This document shows, piece after piece, positions 8,852 to 17,143 of a stretch of DNA of 64,000 nt. The notes under the pieces are model-generated. The model was not told the origin of the DNA. It did no database searches and saw only the letters and a list, made by a program, of their open reading frames with translations. This DNA comes from Oscillospiraceae bacterium (GTDB taxonomy: Bacteria > Bacillota > Clostridia > Oscillospirales > QAMX01). Where the stretch lies: positions 1-64,000 of the forward strand of contig SVLY01000003.1 in assembly GCA_015067715.1 (NCBI GenBank). Reading direction: 5' to 3'. Position 1 is the first letter of the stretch, and each line of letters starts with the position of its first letter. The translations under genes and the position numbers were made by a program.

Positions 8852-11572
8852 ATGAGAATAACCGGCTTTACCCAGACTCCCTTTGTTTCCCACAGCGACG
8901 GAAACATGGTCTACCTAAGCGTTGGGGACTGGGATCACTGTAATCCCTTTACGCTCACCCTCAGGGCAGAGGGAAAAAACCTTCTCACAAAAAAGCTGTT
9001 TGCCGAAGAGTTTTCCCTTATGCTCCCCCGGTTTGATAAGGACACCCTTCTTGAAACCGAGATCACGCCTTTCGAGGACCTTCCCGTTCGCCAGAGCTTT
9101 TTGCTCAGACCCTGCCGGGAGCTGAACATCTCCCTGATCTATTCCTCCCACGAGGATCTGGGCTATTGCGCCTACGTTGACAAGCTCCACCGGGAAAGCT
9201 ACGAATACCTTCTCAAGGCCATGGAGCTCTGCGAAAAGCACGGGGGCTTCAGATATATGATCGAGCACTTCTGGTGGCTGGACGCCTTCGACACCTACGC
9301 AACCGAGGATGAAAAGCTGAGGCTGAAAAAGCTCTTTGCCGAAGAAAAGATAGAGCTAAACGCCATCCACAGCGGAGTTCACACCTCCTGGAGCAATTCC
9401 GAACAGCTTGTGCGTGAGGTATATTTCAGCACCCTTAAGGCACGCGAGCTCTACGGAGCTTGCCCCAGGTGCGCCATCTACACGGACATTTCCGGCATGA
9501 GCCGAGCCTGTATCAACGCCCGGAAGAGCATGGGCATACGCTATATGGGAGCCCTGGCAAACCCCTGGCGGGCCGGTGACCCGGAGCCTTCCATCCCTCC
9601 CCTGTTCTGGTGGCAGGATGAAAGCGGAAAAAACAGGGTGCTCTTCTGGTACCAGCGGTCTTACAGACCCACGGGGCTTGGCTGGGTGTGGTGCGACACC
9701 ATGCGCCAATACCCCCAGGGTGAGTTCGTTTTCGACGAAACCAAGGCCCTCCGCACGGAAAAATGGGTCACCGAACAGTTCCGTGAGCTCTACGGCTACG
9801 GCTTTACCCACTTTCCCGTCAGCTTCTACGACGACAGGGAGCTGCCCACAACCATGCTCCTCACCGTGTGCGACGAGATGAACCGCCGCTGGAAATTCCC
9901 CCGGTTCTCCCTCGACCTGCCCTCCCGGGTCATGGAGCGGATCGAAAAGGAAAACGGCCATCTGCTCCCCACCCTTTCCGGGGAAATAACTGATCAGTGG
10001 GCAGATTTTGCCACGATCGCCCCGGCATATTTAAAGCAAAAGCGAAACGCCGCCCGGGCGCTGTACGATGCGGAGCTTCTCTCTGCCATTTCCGGCAGGG
10101 AACGGGAAAAGGATATCTTTGACAGAGCGGTTTTCGACATGTGCTCCTTCGACGAGCACTGCTGGGCGACCTCCTCGAAGCACCCTCAGGAAATGCACCG
10201 GAGCAATATTCAAAAGGTTAAAAAAGAAACCGCAGAAAACGCCTTCCGCGAACTTTGCGCCGTGGTTGAAAAACACGCCGGTAAAGCGAAAGCCGAGGGT
10301 ATCTCGGTTATAAACACCCTCCCCCGCCCCCGGAAAAGCCGCCTTACCGTGGAAAAAGACGGGTTTGTTCCCCAAAACCTGGGCCACCAGATACTCCCAA
10401 GCGGCAAAACCGTCACGGAAGAGATAGAGTTTTCGGCCATGGGCGTTAAAAAATACCCCGCCTGCCGTCCCGTCTCTCCGTCCCGGCTGATCCCGGACGG
10501 GGGCTTTGAGACCGAGTATTACCGGGTAACTCTCGACCGCTCCGCAGAAAAGATCGCCCGGGTCACGGACAAGTCCACGGGACGGGAGCTTTTCGACGGG
10601 GACGCACGCTTTGAGCCGGGGCAGTTTATTTACGCCTACTCCGAGCAAAAGGACGCCCCCCCAAGCGGCATCGAGGTGCCAAAAAAGCAGGGGCTTGAGC
10701 TGTACGAGGGGGACGTTGCCTACGTCGTGCGGCTGAAGGGCTACGAGGAACAGAGCGGCGCCGAAACCCTTGCGGACTTTATCTTCTACAAGACCGGAAG
10801 GACCGTGGACGCAGAGCTTTCCTACAAAAACGCCACCGGGCTTTTGGGTGACTTTTACGACAGGTATAAGAAAAACTATTTTTTCGCCTTCCCCTTCAAG
10901 GTGGACTCTCCCCGGTTTTTCACGGAGACTCAGCTTGGGGAAAGGGATGAGGAGAGGGACTATATCCCTCTGAACCCCCGGGACTTCACCGTTGCCCAGA
11001 ATTACGTCCGGGCAGAAAACGGAAGGGACGGGAGCGGAATTGCCCTTTACTCCCGGGATATGCCGGTTTTCCATCTGGGACAGATAAAATACAACCGTTT
11101 TTCAAAGGACTTTAGCGAAAGCCTTGGCCACGTTTTCCTCTACGCCAGCTCAAACAGGTGCAATAACCTTATCTACAGATCGCCCAGGGATTGCCACGGT
11201 GAGTTTTCCTTCTCCATTCTGCCCTACGGCTCTGCATCGGAGGTGGCGCAGTGGAGCGAGAATGCGGACAGGGAGCTTCTCACGGGAAGTATATCCACCC
11301 TCGTCCCCGTGGGCGTAGACAGGCAAAACCTTCGCCTGGTGTGTCTTAAACAGGCGGAAGACGGGTCGGGCGACCTTATTTTCCGCTTCACCGAGACTCA
11401 AAACACAGCCACAACCGCAACGCTCACCCTCCCCTTTGAGCCGGAAGCGGCCTTTCTTGCCACAAACAACGAGCACCCCACCGGCAAGCTTTGCATTTCG
11501 GGCAATTCGGTCACCTTCTTCTCAGAGCCCTCTTCCTACACAACGGTGAGGATCAGCAGACCCGAAAAATAA
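8852..11572 (+). CDS. GH38-type alpha-mannosidase-like protein
   Basis: ORF track starts at GTG 8840; ATG at 8852 is better placed after the cggagg RBS; N-terminal 'SLIYSSHEDLGYCAYVDKLHRESYEYLLKAMEL...MIEHFWWLDAF' GH38-like. Confidence 0.8.
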   Translation: MRITGFTQTPFVSHSDGNMVYLSVGDWDHCNPFTLTLRAEGKNLLTKKLFAEEFSLMLPRFDKDTLLETEITPFEDLPVRQSFLLRPCRELNISLIYSSHEDLGYCAYVDKLHRESYEYLLKAMELCEKHGGFRYMIEHFWWLDAFDTYATEDEKLRLKKLFAEEKIELNAIHSGVHTSWSNSEQLVREVYFSTLKARELYGACPRCAIYTDISGMSRACINARKSMGIRYMGALANPWRAGDPEPSIPPLFWWQDESGKNRVLFWYQRSYRPTGLGWVWCDTMRQYPQGEFVFDETKALRTEKWVTEQFRELYGYGFTHFPVSFYDDRELPTTMLLTVCDEMNRRWKFPRFSLDLPSRVMERIEKENGHLLPTLSGEITDQWADFATIAPAYLKQKRNAARALYDAELLSAISGREREKDIFDRAVFDMCSFDEHCWATSSKHPQEMHRSNIQKVKKETAENAFRELCAVVEKHAGKAKAEGISVINTLPRPRKSRLTVEKDGFVPQNLGHQILPSGKTVTEEIEFSAMGVKKYPACRPVSPSRLIPDGGFETEYYRVTLDRSAEKIARVTDKSTGRELFDGDARFEPGQFIYAYSEQKDAPPSGIEVPKKQGLELYEGDVAYVVRLKGYEEQSGAETLADFIFYKTGRTVDAELSYKNATGLLGDFYDRYKKNYFFAFPFKVDSPRFFTETQLGERDEERDYIPLNPRDFTVAQNYVRAENGRDGSGIALYSRDMPVFHLGQIKYNRFSKDFSESLGHVFLYASSNRCNNLIYRSPRDCHGEFSFSILPYGSASEVAQWSENADRELLTGSISTLVPVGVDRQNLRLVCLKQAEDGSGDLIFRFTETQNTATTATLTLPFEPEAAFLATNNEHPTGKLCISGNSVTFFSEPSSYTTVRISRPEK

Positions 11573-11721
11573 CCAAAACCCGGCCGGGCCTCCGTCCTTT
11601 TCGCAGAGGATGATGCGCTTTGACTTTTTCAGCATGGCGCAGAGCAGGGTGCATATCCCCGCGCAACAATCTGGCTTCTTTTTTCTTCAAATATCAATAG
11701 TCCTGCCGCAGTAAAACCTGA

Positions 11722-11761
11722 AAAAAAACATCTCCCGGGGCATCAGTACCTCGGGAGATGA
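11722..11761 (-). terminator. Rho-independent terminator overlapping the stop of 11743..12690
   Basis: On the - strand: catctcccgaggtactgatgccccgggagatg followed by ttttttttc. Confidence 0.75.
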
Positions 11762-12690
11762 TCTTTTATAGGCAACATAAGGTTTGAAGCTCTGAATCTT
11801 TTTCTGTATCGCTCGATGAACTCTTCCATCCACCAAAGAGAGTCGCCGGAATAGTGTTTCATTTCTGTCCCGTAAGGGCCTGCAGTAAAGCAGTCCACCG
11901 TTCTGCGCCCTGCGGGCTCTCCGCGGAATTCGGCAAACAGCTCTGAAAGCTCGGGGTATCTGCTTCTTTTTTCGCAGAACACGTTCATATTGAAAAACAT
12001 GGGTCTGTTTTTTTCCATATTGCTTGCCCTGTCGTAAAGGGATGGCATTTCTGCCTTCAGCTTTTCGTAGACCGCCCCGGTGCACTCGGCGTAGGACACG
12101 AAAAAGTCCTTTATTACAGCCTTTCCCACCAGTCCCACTTCAAGGGTGGTGAGCCTGTGGAGCCCCACGCCGCACATGACCACCCGGTTTCCGTAGGGTA
12201 TCTCCATATAGCAAAAGCGTCCGCTCAGATTGGAATACACCTGGTAGTCCAAAAGCCTTTCCCGGTCTTTTCGGGCTACGGCGATAACGTTGTTCAGGTA
12301 GACGTTGTGCTCCACCGCTTTTTCCATTATCTCCTGAAGCGTGGCCACACGGAAACAGCACCTGCGGTATCCGTGGGTGACGTTATAGGTTTCAACCTTC
12401 AGCCAATAGAGATTACAGTCGGCCTTGTCTGCCACCAGAGCAAAATAATCGAAAATGTCGTTTTCCTGAAGCCAGATAACGTGGACCCTGACCTTCACTT
12501 GACCGTGGGGATACACGTTTCGGCAATTGCGGGGAATATCACAGGTCAGAACGTGGTCGGGAACGCAGGCATTTCCGATGCCGTAAACCGTTTTTTCCAA
12601 GGGTTCAACCTCGTCCCTGCAAGTAAAATAGCGGCCGGTATTCAACGCCACCAGCTCTGCCGCTCTGACAACGGGTGTTTTGTCGGCCAT
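11743..12690 (-). CDS. Hypothetical protein
   Basis: 316 aa from ATG at 12690 (MADKTPVVRAAEL..) with gggggagg RBS; no family recognised. Confidence 0.7.
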   Translation of the reverse strand: MADKTPVVRAAELVALNTGRYFTCRDEVEPLEKTVYGIGNACVPDHVLTCDIPRNCRNVYPHGQVKVRVHVIWLQENDIFDYFALVADKADCNLYWLKVETYNVTHGYRRCCFRVATLQEIMEKAVEHNVYLNNVIAVARKDRERLLDYQVYSNLSGRFCYMEIPYGNRVVMCGVGLHRLTTLEVGLVGKAVIKDFFVSYAECTGAVYEKLKAEMPSLYDRASNMEKNRPMFFNMNVFCEKRSRYPELSELFAEFRGEPAGRRTVDCFTAGPYGTEMKHYSGDSLWWMEEFIERYRKRFRASNLMLPIKDHLPRY

Positions 12691-12734
12691 GTTCTCCTCC
12701 CCCAAACGTACTTTGCGCTCCGTCTGCCAAAAAT

Positions 12735-13523
12735 CTATCTGTCCGTATAGCGGGAGACCTCGCCGCACTCAAAATATTTTGCCTCAACCCCGGGAATTCG
12801 GGCGTTTATCATGTCTGCCACCAGCTTCATGCCGTCACGCTCGGAGCCGATATGTCCCATGAGGATAACGGCCTTTTTAAAGCCCATATCCGCCGCGTCA
12901 CGGCAGTATTCTCCCAGACCGATCTCGCTGCCCTCGCCTGTGAGCATCACCTGGCAGTCGTCGGAACGAAGCTCCTCGTAAACTCCGCCGGGCGTGCCGA
13001 ACATACAGCTCAGCTTTTCAAAGCTTGCGTCCATGTCTCCGCAAACGCGGACGTGGGCAATACCCAGATTGCGCTCTATCTGAGACGCTATCTGCCCCAG
13101 GGTCATGGGGCTGTCAAGATGAATCCTTCGCAGGTCGAAAACGTCGGTATATTCGGTCTCCCCCGCAAAGCCCATGGCTTTCACCACGCCGTCCGCAATA
13201 AGGTCGGTGGGCGCAGAGTGGGGATAGTCGTGGTAGCGCCAGATGACGATGCCCGTCTCTTCAATGCGGCGGCGCTTTTCGCACTCTATCTTTTCGTCGG
13301 TGTGAACGTCCATATGTGTGTAGTACAAGGGCTCGTGGACAATGAGCAGCTCCGCGCCCCACTCCCGCGCGGCCTTCACCACACCAAGCGTGCCAAACAT
13401 ACACACGGCGACCTTTTTTACCTCGCGGTTTTCATCTCCGCACTTAAACGTGTCGCAGGTACGCTCAAAAACGCCCTTCTCCGCCCAGGAAGCAAGCCTT
13501 TGGGTTATCTCGTAAGCCTTCAT
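12735..13523 (-). CDS. Nif3-like dinuclear metal center (DUF34) protein
   Basis: 'LLIVHEPLYYTHMD', 'VMLTGEGSEIG...KKAVILMGHIGSERDGMKLVADMI' Nif3/DUF34-like. Confidence 0.75.
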   Translation of the reverse strand: MKAYEITQRLASWAEKGVFERTCDTFKCGDENREVKKVAVCMFGTLGVVKAAREWGAELLIVHEPLYYTHMDVHTDEKIECEKRRRIEETGIVIWRYHDYPHSAPTDLIADGVVKAMGFAGETEYTDVFDLRRIHLDSPMTLGQIASQIERNLGIAHVRVCGDMDASFEKLSCMFGTPGGVYEELRSDDCQVMLTGEGSEIGLGEYCRDAADMGFKKAVILMGHIGSERDGMKLVADMINARIPGVEAKYFECGEVSRYTDR

Positions 13524-13603
13524 AAATCCAGCACCTCGTCTTTCACGGTCTTATTATACCACCGCCCCCGGGGCAATTGCAAGAGCAATCACACCCCCTA
13601 CCT

Positions 13604-14015
13604 TAGTAAAAGGAAACACCTTTTGTCTGGGACAAAAGGTGTTTCCTTTTACAATGAAATTTGCCCTGCGGGCAAGTGAAATCGCTTCGCGATGAAATAT
13701 TTACTTCGTAAATGTGAAATATTCGCTGACGCGAATGTGGGCAAATTCATTTCTATTCGCCCTACCGCAATTATTCATTATTCATCAGCGAAGCGGCTTC
13801 ATTATTCAATATTCATTCGTCCCACGTGTCATCCCGCTTGCCTCCCGGCAATACAGTTTCACACATTCATCGCAGCAAAAAGCCCCCCTTGCCTAAAGGG
13901 GGGGGTAGGGGGGGATTCCGTAAGCCTTCCCCGGCAACACCGTGCCAAAGGCGATGTTTGCGGGCGTTCACAGAACGCCCCTACGGGCAAAAGGTAAACC
14001 TTAATCCCAACGTTC
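13604..14015. repeat. Interspersed repeat island 1 (hairpin chain E plus palindromic modules)
   Basis: Left ~190 bp is near-identical to 22416..22606; modules 'tatcatcccg..cggcaatacagtttcacacattcatcgcagcaaaaagcccccctt' and 'ttccccggcaacaccgtgcc' recur at 15 kb and 22 kb. Confidence 0.85.
13606..13652. repeat. 22-bp perfect palindrome, 3-nt loop TGG
   Basis: gtaaaaggaaacaccttttgtc TGG gacaaaaggtgtttccttttac. Confidence 0.9.
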
Positions 14016-14054
14016 CCTAAAAAAACTTCCCCCAACCGACTCCGGTTGGGGGAA
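14016..14054 (-). terminator. Terminator of lipoprotein gene
   Basis: ttcccccaaccg actc cggttgggggaa; T-run on the - strand side. Confidence 0.8.
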
Positions 14055-14058
14055 AAGC

Positions 14059-14904
14059 TTATTCCGGTCTGATGCCGTTTATGTCGTAAATTGCCGTTCT
14101 GCGGTGGGAGACACCGTCTTTTTCGTATTCCAGAACTATCCTGCAGGACTCACCGTCGATATCCTCGCAGTAGAACCCGGTCACGGATTGAAAGAAAACG
14201 TAGCCGTCGTCCAACTGTCCTTCCCCGGCGCCGACGAAGTCTTCTGCCGGGAAGAGGTAGGAGAGGTCGAGCTGGTCGTACCCATCCCCGTACCACGGAG
14301 CGTAATATCCATAAGCGGAGAGATTAATTCCATCTTCAAAAATGCCGATGCCATATCCGTTTTTATAAATGTCCAGCAAAACTATAAAATGCTGTCTGTC
14401 TATGGCGTATATCCCAACGATTTCTTCTGCAAGGACGAGGTTGATCCTGTCCCAACACCCTTCACGATGCTCTGGTCCGCGGTAGCATATTTCATGGTTA
14501 AATTCCGGACCCCACGCCGCAGAAACATAGGAGACAAACAGCTCGCTGTCGTTTTCGCCAAAGACACAGTAGGCCTCGGCTTCTACGTAGTGATTCGCAA
14601 AGCATTCGGGCATTGGAATATCATCCGGAAAACCCTCCCCGGGATTAACTGGTACAACCACTTCAACATCGCTTACTTTTTTATCTACAATTCGTTTTAC
14701 CAATCGCTCAACCTCCTCTAATGAAAAGAGTCTTTCAGGAGTGGAAGTTGTATCTTGGGCAGTCATATCTGCGGTACTTTCGATAATAATTACAGTCGGT
14801 CCGTCTGCTGTGGATTCCGACGGTACAGGCTCCGCCGTTCCGCAGGCAGAAAACAGGCTTATAAGCATTGTCGTAAGCAAAATAACAGTGACAGTTCTTT
14901 TCAT
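14059..14904 (-). CDS. Putative lipoprotein
   Basis: MKRTVTVILLTTMLISLFSACGTAEP: signal peptide plus lipobox LFSAC. Confidence 0.8.
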   Translation of the reverse strand: MKRTVTVILLTTMLISLFSACGTAEPVPSESTADGPTVIIIESTADMTAQDTTSTPERLFSLEEVERLVKRIVDKKVSDVEVVVPVNPGEGFPDDIPMPECFANHYVEAEAYCVFGENDSELFVSYVSAAWGPEFNHEICYRGPEHREGCWDRINLVLAEEIVGIYAIDRQHFIVLLDIYKNGYGIGIFEDGINLSAYGYYAPWYGDGYDQLDLSYLFPAEDFVGAGEGQLDDGYVFFQSVTGFYCEDIDGESCRIVLEYEKDGVSHRRTAIYDINGIRPE

Positions 14905-14952
14905 TTTGGTTCACCTCTCCTTTGAGCTATATTATAGCACAAAGGAGAGGCA

Positions 14953-14996
14953 AATACGATTACAAAACGGTTACAGTTTGGTTACAAAACGGTAAC
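14953..14996 (-). promoter_or_regulatory. Four 11-bp direct repeats upstream of the lipoprotein promoter (candidate response-regulator site)
   Basis: On the - strand: GTTACCGTTTT GTAACCAAACT GTAACCGTTTT GTAATCGTATT, ending 16 nt before TATAAT (14931-14936). Confidence 0.6.
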
Positions 14997-16040
14997 AGCG
15001 AGCCCTCCGTGCCTTCGGGGCACCTCCCCCGAGAGGGGGAGGTTTATTAGGGTCGATTTGTAAATCGACCCTACCGCAATTAGTCATTCGTTCCAACGTA
15101 TCATCCCGGTTGCCTCCCGGCAATACCGTTTCACACATTCATCGCAGCAAAAAGCCCCCCTTGCCGGGTGAGGGGGGTAGGGGGGGATTCCGTAAGCGTT
15201 CCCCGGCAACACCGTGCCGATGGCGACGTTTGCGGGAGGCTGATAGCCTCCCCTACGGGTGCAAAGGTAAACCGCGAGCCGTAGGGGCGAACTGCGTTCG
15301 CCTATCTTGCCGTATCATCCCGTTTGCCCCTCCCGGCAACATTGTGCCGATGGCAACGTTTTCCGGACGCCCCGGGAGGGGCGTCCCTACGGGCAAACAG
15401 ATAAACCGCACACCGTAGGGCGGGGGCTTGCTCCCGCCGAACCCCTGTGAAGGCACACGGTTTACAAACTGTGTAAGGACATGGTATACGCCCCAAGGCT
15501 CCCTCTCCGAGGGAGCTGGATCGGCCAAAGGCCGAGACTGAGGGAGTGAATGCACCAACGTATCATCCCGGTTGCCTCTCCCGGAGACATTGTGCCAAAG
15601 GCGACCTTTTCCGGACGCCCCGGGAGGGGCGTCCCTACGGGCACTCCCACGTATCCGCGGGCGATTTAAAAATCGCCCGAGGCATATACAATCGGGGCGA
15701 TTTAAAAATCGCCCCTACCGCAACTTTTCACTCTTCACTATTCTCTATTCACTCTTCACTTAATCCCAACGTGACGGACCGTCGGGGCGCCGGTCCCTAC
15801 GGGTGCAATGGGCGATTTAAAAATCGCCCATAATAAACCGCAACCCGTAGGGGCGAACTGTGTTCGCCCGTTTTACCGCCAATATGCCGTTGTTCAACAC
15901 CGTGCTAAAGGCGCCCTCCGTGCCCCCTCCGCCCCTGCGGGGCACCTCCCCCGAGAGGGGGAGGTTTATATGGGGCGATTTAAAAATCGCCCCTACCTCT
16001 TCTTTTCTCTGTTCACTATTCACTATTCACTCTTCTCTGA
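14997..16040. repeat. Interspersed repeat island 2: mosaic of short palindromic modules
   Basis: Recurring 'cctccgtgcc..cggggcacctcccccgagagggggaggttta', 'ggggcgatttaaaaatcgcccctacc', 'gtaggggcgaactg[c/t]gttcgcc', 'ggctccctctccgagggagctggatcggccaaaggccgagactgagggag'. Confidence 0.85.
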
Positions 16041-16087
16041 AATATAACAGAGGCACACTCCCCGTGGAAGTGTGCCCCTGTTATATT
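16041..16087 (-). terminator. Terminator after queA
   Basis: ataacagaggcacact ccccgtgga agtgtgcccctgttat with T-rich flank. Confidence 0.75.
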
Positions 16088-16093
16088 TATTAA

Positions 16094-17116
16094 TTACACT
16101 ATCATCATTGCGTCGCCAAAGGAGAAGAACCTGTATCTTTCCTCCACGGCTTCACGGTAGGCGTTCAGAACGTTTTCTCTTCCCGCCAGAGCTGAGACCA
16201 GCATGACAAGGGTGCTTTCCGGCAGGTGGAAATTGGTGATAAGGGCGTCCAGAGCCTTGAATTTATAGCCGGGGTAGATAAAGATCTCCGTCTCGGCGCT
16301 TGAGGCGGCGAAGGTGCCGTCCTCCCGGGCGAGGGATTCAACGGTTCGGCAGGAGGTGGTGCCAACGCAGACTATCCTGCCGCCGTTTTTCTTCGTGGCG
16401 TTCAGAAGCTCCGCAGTTTCGGCGGACATCATACAGAGCTCGGAGTGCATATGGTGCTCTGAGATATCCTCTGCCTTAACCGGGCGGAAGGTGCCAAGCC
16501 CCACGTGGAGGGTGACGAAGGCGGTGTTCACGCCCATGGCGCGCACTTTTTCCAGAAGCTCGGGCGTAAAATGCAGTCCCGCCGTTGGTGCGGCGGCAGA
16601 GCCCACCTCACGGGAATAGACCGTCTGGTAGCGCTCCTGGTTTTGAAGTTCCTCTTTTATGTAGGGCGGCAGGGGCATTTTGCCAAGGCGCTCCAGAACC
16701 TCAAGAAAGATGCCCTCGTAAAAAAACTCAACGATGCGGTTGCCGTCTTCCTTAACCTCGCGCACCACGGCGGTGAGCTCGCCGGAGCCGAAGGTCACCT
16801 GCTGACCCTCTTTAAGCCGTCTGCCGGGTCGGGCAAGGCATTCCCATTTTCTGTCTCCAAGGTCGCGGAGCAGCAAAAGCTCCGCCGCGCCGCCGGAGGG
16901 ACGGCTGCCCAGAAGTCTTGCGGGAAGCACCCGGGAATCGTTGAGCACAAGACAGTCTCCCGGGCGAAGATAGTCCGTTATATCGTAAAAATGGCGGTGA
17001 GAGGTCTTTCCCGTGGCCCTGTCCAAAACCAGAAGCCGGGAGCTGTCCCGCTGTTCCAGAGGGGTCTGGGCGATAAGCTCTTCGGGAAGCTCGTACCAGA
17101 AGTCGTGTGTTTTCAT
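16094..17116 (-). CDS. queA: tRNA preQ1(34) S-adenosylmethionine ribosyltransferase-isomerase
   Basis: '[28 protein letters not shown]', '[17 protein letters not shown]', '[14 protein letters not shown]'-like QueA motifs. Confidence 0.97.
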   Translation of the reverse strand: MKTHDFWYELPEELIAQTPLEQRDSSRLLVLDRATGKTSHRHFYDITDYLRPGDCLVLNDSRVLPARLLGSRPSGGAAELLLLRDLGDRKWECLARPGRRLKEGQQVTFGSGELTAVVREVKEDGNRIVEFFYEGIFLEVLERLGKMPLPPYIKEELQNQERYQTVYSREVGSAAAPTAGLHFTPELLEKVRAMGVNTAFVTLHVGLGTFRPVKAEDISEHHMHSELCMMSAETAELLNATKKNGGRIVCVGTTSCRTVESLAREDGTFAASSAETEIFIYPGYKFKALDALITNFHLPESTLVMLVSALAGRENVLNAYREAVEERYRFFSFGDAMMIV

Positions 17117-17143
17117 TGTGTGATCCTTTTGTCTGTTTCAGGC

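Noticed and set aside
13692-14020. Small ORFs in repeat island 1 (MKYLLRKCEIFADANVGKF... also at 22504)
   Set aside because: The repeated peptide arises because both loci carry the same hairpin repeat; no RBS, and the frames run through palindromes.
15110-16047. Several 60-100 aa ORFs in repeat island 2
   Set aside because: Translations of palindromic modules; no coding signature.
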